The notes beneath the pieces are model-generated. The model was not told the DNA's origin, did not search any database, and saw nothing but the letters and a program-made list of their open reading frames with translations. Of a stretch of 64,000 nucleotides of DNA, positions 10,745 to 24,628 are shown one piece after another (within the stretch, counting starts at the first letter, position 1; every line of letters starts with the position of its first letter). Both the position numbers and the translations under genes were made by a program. The stretch comes from Acorus gramineus (taxonomy: Eukaryota > Streptophyta > Magnoliopsida > Acorales > Acoraceae): the NCBI GenBank assembly GCA_030737835.1, contig CM060847.1, positions 25,059,384 to 25,123,383 of the forward strand, given 5' to 3'.

Positions 10745-13399
10745 TGTCACGCCCCAGGGTGGCCGTCCCCGAGACGTGGAAGGTATATATAATATCAGCA
10801 GTCTAAATAGGAGATCAATAAAATACTCTAAACAACATCGAAATGACAACACAGACCATAAGGTGGCTGACATAATATATACAAATAGCGGAAGCTTAAA
10901 CAACTGAGTCTGTAATTCAAAGACATATTACAGACCCGATACATAATCAACTGTCCTGTGAGAGCCAATATACACAATGACATCCAAATACAAACGTGTG
11001 CCCAAGCACGGATAACAATACATACAATCAAAAGGGGATGCTGATGGCCTCTCACTCGCAGAACATGACGCTGCTCCGCTACTGCTGTAGTGCCTCCGGG
11101 AGCTCCTCCTTCAGATCCGACTCAGATATCATTGGAGAAAAATATATGCGAGGGGTGAGCCACACGCTCATTGAATAGCACAACCCATGCATCACAATTC
11201 ATTTTATCCACAAATAATTTATAGTCCCTAACACGGGAGCAACTACACATTCTAGTGGGTCGTTTCATCGCCAACCCACCTCCCCCCTCACCCTCACCCT
11301 TTCCGGGGGGTGACATGGGCCTCTTGGGGCATACTAGACCGCTCTCCACCCCTGGTCCACCCGGTAGCCTCTCCCACCCTCGGGCCTCCACCTGGTATAC
11401 TCCCACTATCAGTACTGTCCGACGCATCGGAGGTACCTACGGGCGGGAGCCCTCTGTAAGGTCAGCCAACGCCGGGGAGTACCTACATCGGATCCAACCA
11501 ATAAGGGGAAGACAACCTACTCACACGGATACGATCCTCTTGGATCCGTTGACACCGATTGTAACTCTACTAATGTCATGAATTCTCAAGAATTCCTCCA
11601 GGGCGCATAACTAAGATGCGGGGAGACATATTATAACAACAAGGTTATAATATTCTCTAAGGCATGCTTGTAACTATATACTCTCATTTGATTTAATTAA
11701 ATTAAACTAGATGGGAATATGCATAGTTCGGGGCTTTCCAATTAAAGGACAAGGTGACTAAACATGCATTGGCCGCTATACATGATATAAGGGTGCGTAT
11801 TCCTAGCATACAAAGTCTAAGGTGGTATGGATATATCATATTAATCATGCATGCATAGATTTATATTTATTACATGTTAATACACAATTATTGTGCCCCA
11901 GGGGAGGGCAATGCACGCCTACATGCATCGAACGCCTCCCTACTGGGTTGGATTGTCCCACTAACCGAAACACGGGTCGCTACGTGACCGTCCGTCAAGA
12001 TCTGCAAGATAGGGCATTCAATATGGTGAGTAAACCACACAAATACATAATAAATTTACTAGAAATACCCAATACTCGGACAAGCATGGATACGGGCCCG
12101 CACGCATGTGAGTCCGAGTGCCCCGACACCCTCCCGAACCCACGGGCAGCCATACGCACGGCCACCCGCACGCGCACGCACGAATGCACACGCCCGCACG
12201 CGCCCCTGCGCCCCGGGTGCACTGCTGCGCCCCTGCCCGCGCGCCCAGACACGCTGCCACGCGCGCGCGCATGCTCGCGCGCGCTTGCGCGCACTGCGCG
12301 TCCAGCCCTGGTGTACCCGCGCGCATTGCGCCCCCGCGCAGCACTCCGCACGCACCCCCCGCGCACCGCGCGCACTGCGCCCCCGCGCAACACTCCGCGC
12401 GCACGCCCGCGCGTCTGCGCGTACGCGCGCGCGCCAGCCAGCGCGCCCGTCTGTGGGTGCCAGCGCCTACCTGCGCGCAGACTCGTGCGCACGCGCGCGG
12501 ATGACCCCGCCCGAGCGCCCGAGCCCCTTCCGCCCCCTCCTCAGCCCTTCCACACCCCCTAACACCCATGCATAGCATGCATACCCAATTTCACACCTAA
12601 AACAAGCATCTAAACAAGAAATAGGGAGGAGAAGGACTCACCCAAGAGAGGAAGAACAAAGGGAGGAACTCGGGTGCCCTTCGCGCACCAACTCGCCACC
12701 ACCAAGACCACCACAACCAAGACCACCCTCAGCCCTAACAAAGGCTGAAAACAGGGGAGAAGGGGGGCCATGAGAGGGAGGTAAACAAAGGGGAAAGCAA
12801 AACAAAAACCATAGGAAGATAGATCAAGCCCTTACCAATCTTTTTCCCTTCAATGGCTTTCTATTTCAACACCTTCTACTAGGTCTTATGGGGGAAAAAG
12901 AGAAGAGGGAGTGAGTGATTTTGTGTGTGAGAGAGAGAGGAAGAGAAGAGAAGGGAAGAAGAAGTGGGCGCCCACTTTAGGGCACACACACACACACACA
13001 CTCACACACACTTAGGTTTTGGTGTTTGACTTTAGGTCAACCCAACCTCACAAACAAACAAAACCAATTGACCAAGTCAACGGTCAAACTTGACTTGGTC
13101 AAAGTCATCTTTGACCTGGTCAAGTCCCCCTTTGACATTCCCACTTGGTAAAAACCCGGATACGATTCGGAACTGCCAAATTCTGAACGTTATCGGAATT
13201 CTATGAAATTTTCGTGGGTGGTTTGAAATGGCACCATGACACATAATGTGCAGTTAGATTTTTAATCGGAGTTCTCAAGCTCATGATGATAGCCAAAAGT
13301 CCAAAATTTTAGCGGTTCCGATCGAAAAAGAAAAAGTTGAAAAACTGCCAGAAATGCTCCAAAGGTGCCCAGAAGGCTAAAAGTGACACATATATGACA
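10745..13399 (-). mobile_element. Solo LTR (type 2 U3), TSD tttgc
   Basis: It begins TGTCACGCCCCAGGG and ends GTGACACATATATGACA, the reverse complement of the family's LTR. The 5-bp TSD tttgc is at 10740-10744 and 13400-13404. The candidate LTR intron is 12002-12641 (minus strand) and encloses a CpG-dense block at about 12080-12540. There is one G-rich module near 11255-11320 and a W-box cluster at 13024-13137. It interrupts the first exon of the MULE Ulp1-like gene in frame. Confidence 0.95.
13024..13137 (-). promoter_or_regulatory. W-box (TTGAC) cluster in type 2 LTR
   Basis: Ten TTGAC/GTCAA cores lie in about 115 bp of U3 upstream of the inferred transcription start. TTGAC[C/T] is the WRKY-factor binding core in plants. 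The same cluster appears in the other type 2 LTRs (about 18985-19095, 30000-30110, 36030-36130, 37111-37217, 47630-47737). Confidence 0.6.
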
Positions 13400-15188
13400 T
13401 TTGCAATATTGGAGTTGAGCAGGAAGCATTCAAAGATGGTCTAGAGAACTCTATTCTGGAATTTATTCAAGTCCTTCGTTGACCGGTCATACGATTACGG
13501 AAAGGTGAAGAAAAATGATGATGATGTCTTGTCCATCATCCAATCATTCGACCATAAGTCCAACAGCTTCAACATTGGTGGGAAGCTAATAAAAATTACA
13601 ACAGATGAGATGGATCTTATATTTGGGATAAGATCAGGGGTCAAAAAAGGTGAAGGTATAAAATTTTAATAGAGTTCATTCAATCGAAGATTATTAAATT
13701 TTATTTTTCTTATTGTATCTTGAAATCTTGACATTATCATTATTTTGTAAACACAGTTGAGTTAGAAGGGAAACCAAAGACTGCTTTTGTTCAAAGGAGA
13801 TTTCAAAATGTGAAAAGGCCGAATGGTCCAATTGTAAAACAACAGCTCCTAAAATCTTTTTCCAGAGAGACAGACACAGATTATGAAGATTTCACCAAAC
13901 TCTGCTGCCTATATGTCTTCGTATGTCTTTTCTATACAAATAGTGGACAAACACTGAGCTGGGGTTATTTCAAATATGTTGAGCACATCAGCAAGATCAA
14001 GGATTATGCTTGGTCCTCTTCAGTATTGGATACCTTAATGCAGTCCATCAAAAACTATCCATCAGCTCTGTTGAGTGTCACTGGATGTGTGATATTATTG
14101 CCAGTAAATTACCTCCTCACATATTAATTTATAGCAATCACATATATCATTAACTAACCAAAAATTTTCATTTATGCAGTATTGGCTCTGTGAACACACA
14201 CGCATAATTCACTCAACACAAGAAAGCAAATTTCCACGCTTCTTGAAATGGGATCTACGCAAACTGCACAAAGAGATGAACAAAACAAAAATAAAGAAAA
14301 TTAAAAAAGATGAGGTAGTGTAAAAGCATCCATCTTTATTACATTGAATCTTCCCTTTGAATTTCATATTATTTTATTTGCTCAGATACATATGTAATTT
14401 TTTTTTAAAATATAATAGGTATTGTATATGTGATCATTTACTTGAGTATTGCTGATTTTCTTTTTTAAGATACAGTTGTATCTCAAAAACACTAGGCATA
14501 TATAAATGTGAATGGTGAATGTTAAAAACACTAGACATATATGTATGTGAGGGGTGTATCTTAAAAATAATAGGTGTACATGTATGTGATTGCATTATGT
14601 CACGCCCCAGGCGTCCCCGAGACGTGGCAAAGATAATATAATATCAGTTATCAATACCTGAGGTCAATAAGGACACCAACAACAATACACAAGGCGACAA
14701 AGCAAGATAAAGATAACTGACTGAAAAGCGGAAGCATAATATATAACAATGTTTGTAAATCAAAAACATTATTACAGACCCGAATACACAATCAATGTCC
14801 TGTGGAAGCCAAGTCTAGACCAAAGAAAATACAACCTGTGCCACATGCACGATTTACAAAGCATAAATGACTCTAGGAATGCTGACAGCCTCGCACTCTC
14901 CACCCACCGGCAGAACGCTCCATGCCCATAAGACCACGCCACAGGAAAGCTCCAGCTCCACGCCCAACACTGCCCCTAAAAAGAAACAGTATGCGAGGGG
15001 TGAGCTACAAGCTCAGTGAGTGGCTGGAAACCAATCACCATTCTACAGTTCAATACATAATCAGTTTCCTTTCAAAGAAAACATGGGTAGAAACCCAAAG
15101 GATAACAGGGTCACGTGGCGGCGCGACTAACCTCACCCCCACCCTCACTCCCGGAGGGAGTCTTTTGGGACTTATGGGGAGAGAAAGA

Positions 15189-15338
15189 GACCCGGATTTA
15201 CTGGTCTAGGGACCATGCCGTCGGTCGAAGTGACCCGGATTTACTGGTCCAGGGACCATGCCGTCGGTTGAAGAGACCCGGATTTACTGGTCCAGGGACC
15301 ATGCCGTCGGTTGAAGAGACCCGGATTTACTGGTCCAC
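15189..15338. repeat. 43-bp tandem repeat, about 3.5 copies, inside the type 3 LTR
   Basis: Units beginning GACCCGGATTTACTGGTC recur with a constant 43-bp period at 15189, 15232, 15275 and 15318. The later units are nearly identical, so the expansion is recent. No other LTR copy in the window has it. Confidence 0.95.
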
Positions 15339-16266
15339 TAAACACTACTGGATCATCTATATCTAGATAATCGCCCATCGATGTCCTTCAACATCCATCA
15401 CGAGACCGGACCCAACATCTATGGGAACGGTCGAACAACGAATGGGTCACGAGGCGACGTGTCTTCGCCTCATCCACACCCTCACTCCTGAAAGGAGACA
15501 TCTTGGGACTTTGGGAGAGACTTAGACTGCTCTACACCCCTGGTCCACCGGTAGCCTCTCCCCGCTCCGTAGCTTACCTGGTATACTCCCACGATCAGCA
15601 CTGTCCGAACACATCGGAGGTACCTACAGATGGGAGCCCTCTGTCAGGATAGCCTGTCTAACGCTGGGGCTGTACTACACGGATCCAACGAAGGGGAGAA
15701 CGATTCCCACGCCCGTAACATCATTCGTTAACCCTCTCCCGGGTAGTATCTACAACCCGATCTCCTCAACTCAGCCTCTCCCACCCTCGTGGCCTCCGCC
15801 TAGTCCTCTGACAGGTATAGCCAACGCCGGGGAGAACGATCCCATGTTCGCAAAGCGAAACCCAATGGAAAACAACCATTCTCGATACTCGCTCATCGAG
15901 ATATCACACACATGCATAACAGCAACCAACACCCTCATATTAACCTTAATGTAGTCATAGTCCCTAAACGGGAGTAACTACACAATCCAGTGGGTCGTTA
16001 CATCGCCGACCCACCACACCCTCACCCTCACCCTCGAAGGGGTGACATGGTCTTTTGGGACTGACTAGGCTGTTAATCACCCTTGGTCCACCGGTAGCCT
16101 CTCCCCGCTCCGTAGCTTACCTGGTATACTCCCACGATCAGCACTGTCCGAACACATCGGAGGTACCTACAGATGGGAGCCCTCTGTCAGGACAGCCTAT
16201 CTAACGCCGGGGCTGTACTACACGGATCCAACGAAGGGAAGAGAACAGCCTACCCACACGCATGCG

Positions 16267-19200
16267 TGTCACGCCCCAGGGTGGCCGTCCCCGGGACGCG
16301 GCAAGGGTATACATGATATCAGCAGTCAATACAGGAGATCAATAATATACCATAAACAACAGCTAAAAAGACAACACAGACAACAAAGAGGCTGACATGA
16401 TGTATACACAGAAAGCGGAAGCTAAAAGACTGAATCTGTAAATCAACAACACTTTACAGACTCGATACATAATCATATGTCCTGTGAGAGCCAATATATC
16501 CACATACATCCAAATACAATCCAAACTGGGTGCCCAAGCACAGAAATATATACATACAATAAAAGAAGGATTCTGATGGCCTCAAAACTCGAGGGATGTG
16601 GCGCTACTCCGTTACTGGTGCAGTCGCTCGGGAAGCTCCTCCTTCAAGTCCGCCTCGGTAATCACTGAAGAAAAATATTATGCGAGGGGTGAGCCACACG
16701 CTCAGTGAATAGCACAACCCATGCATCACAGTTCATATTAACCACAATTTATCAGAAAAAGCCTCAAAGTGGCATAAACAACACAAATCTGGGGGTTCGT
16801 TACATCGCCGAACCACCACACCCTCACCCTCACCCTCACCCCTCGATAGGTGACAAAGGATATTGGGACTTAGTAGGCTGATAATCATGCTTACACAAAC
16901 CAGTGGGTCGCCACATCGCCGGCCCACCACACCCTCACCCTCACCCCTCAACAGGTGACATAGGCTATTGGGACTGACTAGGCTGTTGGTCACCCTTGGT
17001 CCACCGATAGTCTCTCCCCACTCCGTAGGCCGTTTGGCCACTCCCACATTCAGCACAGTCCGTCTACCAAATCAGGAGGTGCCTACTGATGGGAGCCCCT
17101 GCACGGGACGACCTTTCTAACGCTGAGGTAGTCTCTACACGGATCCAACGAAGGGAACAGAACAGCCTATCCATCGCATATGATCCACTCGGATCCGCTG
17201 ACAACACATCTCTACAACTCTAATGTCTTGAATTCTTCAGAATTCCTCCAGCGCGCATAACCAAGATGCGGGGAATACATAAGATAATAATGAGGAAAAG
17301 AGACCTTGGGAGGGCAACCTGAGGTCCCGATATAGGACATCCCGCCAACCAAACAAGGAACACGGAGTACCCTAGCCCGGGTCTCAATGTTGACCTCGCA
17401 AGGCCCCCTTAATATTCCCCAAGGCATGCTAAAAATATCTTAAGTCTGCATTTAATTTAATAAATCAAACTAATAGGACGCATGCATAGGTCGAGGCTTT
17501 CCTAGCATGATAACAAGGTGACAGGATGCACGGCTCTTACACATATCCTAAGGGTGCAAGTCCCTAACATACAAGTCTAGGGTGGCATGCATTCTACACA
17601 CTAATCATGCTTGCATGACAAGTTAATATTAACTATGTGCCCCAGGGGAGGACGGTACACGCCCAAGTGCATGTAGCGCCTCCCAACTGGGTTGGGTTGT
17701 CCAACTCACCGGTAAACGGGTCGTCACTCGACCGTCCGTCAAGATTTGCAAGACAGGGTAATCAACCCGGTGAGTAAAATACACAAATACCACAAAATAC
17801 TAAAAAATACACAATTAAATACCCAACACTCGGGCAAACGTACATACGGCCCGTACGCACGCTAGCCCGAGCACCCCGACTCACTCCCGCACCCCCGGCA
17901 ACCATCCGCACTGCCACCCGCCCCCAGATGCACCACCGCGCCCCAGCCCGCGCACCCAGGCGCCCTGCCGAGCCCCTGCTCGCACGCCAGGACACGCCGT
18001 CGAGCTCCCCGGGTGCACCGCGCGCTCACTGAGCCCCATCACAGCAGCCCGCGCGCACACAGCACGCCCCGCGCCCAGCTCCTCGCCCCGCGCGCACCCC
18101 GCGCGCACCACTGCTCGCCTAATCGCGCCCTCGCCTCGCTCCGCGTGCACCCTGCGCGCACCATCGGCTCGCCCAGCGCTCCATCGACTCGCCGCGCGCG
18201 CACAGCGCGCCTGCGCCTCTGCGCAGCGCTCCGCGCGCACGCCCCAGCACGGCGCCCTGCACGCAGCGCCCCATCTCCCACGACCAGCGCCCAACACACC
18301 AGCGCCCAGCACGCGCGCCCAGCACACGCGCCCAGCACGCCCTCCAGCTCCACCCGAGCGCACGCCCGCGCGCACGCGCGCGCGCGCCCTGCCTGCTGCG
18401 CTGCTTGCTGCCTGTGCTGCCAACCTGCCCGAGACAGCCAACCACCCTGTCCGAGCCACCCTACCTCCTCTATCCGGCCACCAATGGCCTCCAACAGCCA
18501 CCAATCACCCCCCACAGCCACCAACACCCAAACCCACCCTCCTAACAAGCATCTAAACATGGAAAAGAAGGAAAGAGAGCTTACCCAAAGGAAGGAGAGG
18601 AAAGGAAGGGAACCGGAAGCTCTTCTTGCACCGAAATGCCTCCCCAAAGCCCTACACCACCAAGGACTCTTCCCACCCTCAAAGGGGCCGAAAACTGAGG
18701 AGAAAAGAGGGGGTAAGAGGGGGCTAAACACCTCGGAATTCGAATCCGAAACCACCGGTAGATAGATCGGGACCGGATCTAACCTTTCTATGCTTTGAGT
18801 TTTAAGGTTCAAGCACTCTAGGTGGCTCAAATCCAAGAAAAAGAGAGAGGGGGAGAGAGAAAATCTATTTCAAAAGATGATGAATAGTGTAGGGCAACTT
18901 TTGCTACTCACTTAAATAAGTCAACACACTTAAGTTAGTGTTAACCTAGGTTTAATTAGGGCTAAGAGAGGGTTAGGGTGATTTAAGTGAGCTTTGACTT
19001 GGGTCAACCCAACCACACAAAAAAAAAAAAGGGTTGACCAAGTCATGGGCCCACTTTGACCGAGTCAACTCTCCCAATGACTTCTCGCTCGGTCAAAACC
19101 CGGATACGCCCCGGAACTGCAAAATTCTGAAACGTATCGGAATTCGATGAAATTTTCGTGAGTGGCTTAGAATGGCACCAGGACACATAATATGCAGTTA

Positions 19201-19343
19201 GATTTTCAATCGGAGTCCTCAAACACAAGACGATAGCTAACAGTCCAAAATTTTGCGGTTCCGATCGAAAAACGAAAAAAACTCAAAAACTGCCAAAATG
19301 CTCCAATGGTTACTAGCAGGCAAAAAGTGACACATATATAACA
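16267..19343 (-). mobile_element. Solo LTR (type 2 U3) nested in the type 3 LTR, TSD atgcg/atgca
   Basis: Begins TGTCACGCCCCAGGG and ends GTGACACATATATAACA. Flanks atgcg (16262-16266) and atgca (19344-19348) match at 4 of 5. The outer LTR text resumes at 19344. The candidate LTR intron is 17746-18584, with the acceptor AG mutated to AA in this copy only. The CpG-dense block is at about 17835-18400, and two G-rich modules lie at about 16795-16950. This is the youngest layer of a three-deep nest (MULE, then LTR, then LTR). Confidence 0.92.
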
Positions 19344-22300
19344 ATGCATTCCTCTTGGATCCGTCGACAACGCTTCCTAACATTTCTAATGACATGAATT
19401 CTCAAGAATTCCTCCAGGGCGCTTAACCAAGATGCGGGGAAACATATATTATAACCACAAGGTTATAATATTCTCTAATGCATGCTTACAACAATATAAT
19501 CACATAATCCCATCTTGATTTAAATAAATTAAACTAAATGGGAACATGCCTAGGTCGAGGCTTTCCTAGCATGAAAACATGGTATCAGGATGCATAGGCC
19601 TCTATCCTCAACATTAGGGTGCATATCCCTAGCATACAAGTCTAAGGTGGCATGGATACATCATATTGATCATGCATAGATCAAGGCTTTTAAGTACAGG
19701 ACATGGTGTCCAGGCATGTACGGGCCTCTATACACGATACATGGATGTATATCCCTAGCATGCAAAACATCTACATATTAGTTAGGGGGCCCCATCGATG
19801 CGCGACGCGCGTCTACGACCCGGGACCTCGCACATCTCATCTGACGAGATCTGCAAGGTAGGGGCATCAAACTGGTGAGAAACAACACAATTTACACAAA
19901 GAAAACATTAAAAATACCCAATACTCGGACAAGCATGCATACGGGCTCGCACGCATGCGAGCACGCACGTACGCACGCGAGTCCGAGTGCCCCGACACCT
20001 ACCTGAACCCTCTGGCAGCCACACGCATGGCCCCCCGCACGCGCACGCACGAATGCGCACGCACGCACGCACCCCTGCACCATCGGCGCACTACCGCGCG
20101 CTTGCCCGCGCGCCCAGACGCGCTACCGAGCGCACGCGCACGCTCGCGCCCACCCGCGCGCACTGCACGTCCATCCCGCGCCCTCGCGCAGCACCCCGCG
20201 CACGCCCTAGCATGCGCACGCAAGCGCACGCACGCACGCGCGCACACTGGTCCCCTGCCCCACGCCCAGGCACATGCCCAGGCGCACTGCCCGCGCGCGC
20301 TCGCGCGCACCCCTGCTCGCGCCAGCACCCGCGCGACCACTCCGCGCGCACCCGCGCACTCGCGCTTAAGCGCCCGCGCGCGTTTGCCTGCCGTACTGCG
20401 CCTGCGCGCGCACGAGCGCAGATTGCGCCCAGCCCATCCTAACCTCATTTTAACCTTCCCCAGCCCCTCACACACACCCTAACCCATCTACCTAGCATGC
20501 ATGACCTCCCTAACATCCCCTTAAGCCATGAAAATCAAGAAAAGAAGGGGAGGAGCTCACCTTGGAGGGGGAACAAAAGGGGGAGGTTCGGGGGCCCTCG
20601 ACGCACCCGCGACCACCTCAACCACCACCACCACCTCCTCGGCCTCTCCTCAGCCTCCTCCAACGGCTACAAATCAGGGGGGGGGGAGGGAAATCCATGT
20701 AAGGGCTTGAGAGAAGAGAAGAACAAACAACAACAACACAAGAACCAACCTTCTCTTCTTCCTTCACCTCCTCCTTCACTTCATCTCTTTGGGGCATTCT
20801 ATCAAACACTTGGTGGGGGGGCTTTGAAGGAGAGAAAGAGAGACCAGATGTAGATAGACGTGGGGATTTGGGAGGGAGAGAGAGAGGGAGAAAGATATTT
20901 ATCACCCAAAATAGCTAAAGAGGAAAAGACTAAGACGCCCTTTGACTTGAAATTCTGCGCATGCATCACTGGAACAGCCATAACTTCCTCCATATAGCTC
21001 CAAATTGCACAATTCTAAGTCCGTTGGAAAGCCAAGAAGATTATCTACAACTTTCATGTTCATGCCAAGATCAAATAATATCTCCAAATATTCCGAAATT
21101 AGAGCTAAACATAGAGCAGGGCTGCTGCCAGAATTTCCATCCCCGGGGTATACTTGGAAAAATACCCATAACTTTTACTACAAGAATCCAGTTGATCTAA
21201 TTCCACTTCTGTGCGAAAGTTAACTCAAAACTGGACATCTCATAATAAAATCATATTTAAACCTCTTCATCTTGGATTTTAACAAAATCAAATCCAAATA
21301 CCAAATTGGAAATACATAACTTCGAGGAAAAAAATTATGTACCCAAATTTTCAAACAGAGCGCTCCAAATGACACAGGCACAACACATTAAGTATTGTTG
21401 TATCTTAAACAAATCTGCAAATGAATTCTACATTCATTGAGACTTCCCTTTGTAGCTCATATTTATTTTCCATTTTAGATACATTTGTAACTGAATAATC
21501 AAAATACATATATGTCTGATATGTATTTAAGTACTGCTAACTTTGGTTTTAACTTAACACTGTATCTGAAAAACTGTGTATGTATTATGACTACTGTAGG
21601 TTTTCATTGAGGATCTTAGCGCCAGTCTAAATGAACTGAAACATCTTAACACTAAGGCCCCTTCTCAAGGCCAATCAGAGGCTGAAGATGATGAAGATGA
21701 GAGTGAACCCCATACTGATTCTGATCAAAACAGTGAGCAGGACACAGAAGAAGAGAGTGAGAGACACAGTGGCAATCAATCACCAGTGGGTGATGAAAAT
21801 CATGTCAATCTGTTAGCTCAGTTACAACAACGGATGATAGAAATGGAGGAGGAGAACGTAAACCTATTGAAGAAGGACAAAGAGATGGAAATCCAAATTT
21901 TAGAGTGGCGAGAGGGGTGGAAAAAGCTTTCCTGCGCATTAGAAACAACAGAAGACAAAATTTTTTTGGAGAAACAAATTCAAGGACTAAAGGAGCAAAT
22001 AAGTTTGAAAAATGCAGAAATCACATCAACAAAAGAAGCTATCGAGAGGCTTCAAAAACAAGTTGATGAACAACTTAAAGTGATCGAGGAATTCCAATTG
22101 GATGCCACTGTCCATAACATCACACAACGCATCGGTTTGGAGAAAGAAAATGAATGCCTAAGGCAAAAGGATGAAATGATTGTTGATCTTCAGAAATTAA
22201 ATGCATCAAGTGTTGAAAGCCCACTTCAAATAGTTCCATTTCAAGCTTGGTCACCAATACATGGACCTATGGACACCATACATTGTCAGACAGCGGCTGA

Positions 22301-24628
22301 AAAAGAGATAAAAGATAAAAGGAAGCGATCAATGATTTCGAATATCAAACTTGAACAGCGGAAGAGCACAAAAAACCTTGACTTCAAGTATACATTTGAT
22401 TCATCAAACACAACAAGGGGTAGAAAGAGAAAAAAAAACTAGGGGGTCAAAAAAATCTGAAAGCAAAACCGAAAAAATTCAAATACAGCTTTCCTAAAAC
22501 AGCTGTTGTGAAGCTCATGGACAAAAAGGACCTAGAAAAACTGAAACACATTGTGGAACTCACAGAAGGAAGGTAATAAGCAAACTCTTTTCATGTTCGA
22601 CTCCTTCATATGTTTTTGCTTATGCTTAAATAAAAATGCATCTGTTAATTTTTTTTCAGATACAGTATTTGTATCTGAAAAAATTATAAACATGTATAGA
22701 GCTCTTGTAAACAACAATGCTTTTGAATATTGTGCAGAGGAGCAATATGGGAAGGAAGTATGGGTGTGGTTCATTATGAAGACACGAGGGCAATATCAGA
22801 AGAAGATGAAGTCCCAAGCAACGTAAGTATCATTAGCTAAAGATAGTGAATTTTAGTCTATGTATCTGAATTAATGAACAACATATATGATAATTGAAAA
22901 ATGAACATGTAACTCTCTTCTGATCTTTTTGATTGCCTAGGTCATTGATGCGTACACAGAGATTCTATATGCTGAGCAAGGAGATAAATCAATAGATAGA
23001 GGATCATCTCATTTGTATCTGCCAACATATCCCGATCGCTTTTAGATGAAAACCAGAAGTATCTGTTTGACACCCTGGTGAACAAGAAGGTGGATCTAAA
23101 CTTCCACCGATTCATACACTTTTTGCTTCACAACCAAGGCCATTGGACATTAGCAGTCTATGACATTTCGGAGAACGTGTTGTCACGTCCCAGGGCGGCC
23201 GTCCCCGGGATGCGGCAAGTGTATATATGATATCAGTAGTCTAAACAGGAGGCCAATAATATACCCTAAACAACATCAATAATTCCAACACAGACAACAA
23301 TGAGGCTGACATGATATACACACAAATAGCGGAAGCTAAAAGACTGAATCTGTAACTCAAAGACATATTACAGACTCGATACATAATCAACTGTCCTGTG
23401 AGAGCCAATATATACAATGACATCCAAATATAATACAAACGTGTGCCCAAGCACAGAATACAATACATACAATAAAAAAGGGATGCTGATAGCCTCTAAA
23501 ACTCGCGGAATGTGGCGCTGCTCCGCTACTGCTGAGGTCCCTCGGGGAGCTCCTCCTGATCCGACTCAGATAACACTGGAGAAAAATATATGTGAGGGGT
23601 GAGCCACACACTCAGTGAATAGCACAACCCATGCATCACAATTCATATTAACCACAATTAATTATTCAAGCCTCAAAGTGGCAAGAACTACATACTCCAG
23701 TGGGTCGCTACATCGCCGACCCACCACACCCTGACCCTCACCCTCCAATAGGTGACATGGGATATTGGGACTGACTAGGCTGTTAATCACCCTTGGTCCA
23801 CCGATAGTCTCTCCTCCACTCCGTAGTCCGCCTGGTCTACTCCCACTTTCAGCACAGTCCGTCACCAAATCAGGAGGTGCCTACTGATGGGAGCCCTCTG
23901 TCAGGACGGCCTGTCTAACGCTGGGGCAGTCTCTATACGGATCCAACGAAGGGAACAGAAACAACCTATCCACACGTATACGATCCACTTGAATCCGCGG
24001 TATTTCCTTAACTGGAAAAAGAAACCTTGGGAGGCCACCATGAGGTTCCGATATAGGATATCCCGACAACCAAACAAGGAACACGGAGTACCCTAGCCCG
24101 GGTCTCAACGTTGACTTCACAAGGCTCCTTAATCCAGAGAAGGGAGACTCTACTGGTGTCATGAATTCTTCAGAATTCCTCCAGGGCGCATAACCAAGAT
24201 GCGGGGAACATATACAATAACCATCAAGTTATAATACTTACTAAGGCATGCATAAATACCATAAGTTCGCATTTAATTTAATAAATTAAACTAATAGGAC
24301 ACATGCATAGGTCGAGGCTTTCCTAGCATGAAAACATGGTGACAGGATGCATGGCTCTTACACATATCCTAAGGGTGCAAGTCCCTAACATACAAGGTCT
24401 AGGGTGTCATGCATACTACATATTAATCATGCTTGCATAGATTACATATTATACAAGTTAATATTAAACTATGGTGCCCCAGGGGAGGATGGTATACGCC
24501 CAAGTGCATATAGCGCCTCCCTACTAGGTTGGATTGTCCCACTCACCAATAACCGGATCGTCGCGCGACCGTCCGTCAAGATCTGCAAGACAGGGTAATC
24601 AACTGAGTCGGATCTGGAGGAGGAGCTC

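Larger units (their letters stand above)
14598..21385 (-). mobile_element. Solo LTR with a distinct U3 (type 3), containing a nested solo LTR, TSD catta
   Basis: It starts TGTCACGCCCCAGG and ends GGCACAACA. The TSD catta is at 14593-14597 and 21386-21390. The 3'-LTR half (14598-16266 and 19344-20475) matches the family, including a candidate intron at 19849-20560. The last 450 bp or so (from about 20925), which is the U3, is unrelated to the other copies. The segment at 15545-15695 (Ty3 LTR block CCGGTAGCCTCTCCCC...) is duplicated at 16087-16245. The region 16267-19343 is a later insertion. The host site is an intron of the MULE Ulp1-like gene. Confidence 0.9.

Noticed and set aside
11822..12578. 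Long open frames on both strands (up to 246 codons) in the GC-rich block
   Set aside because: Arg/Ala/Pro-rich translations appear in all frames on both strands because the DNA is CpG-saturated and stop-poor; they coincide with the LTR GC block and show no domain.
18013..18836. Open frames of 250-265 codons
   Set aside because: Same LTR GC-block artefact, on both strands.
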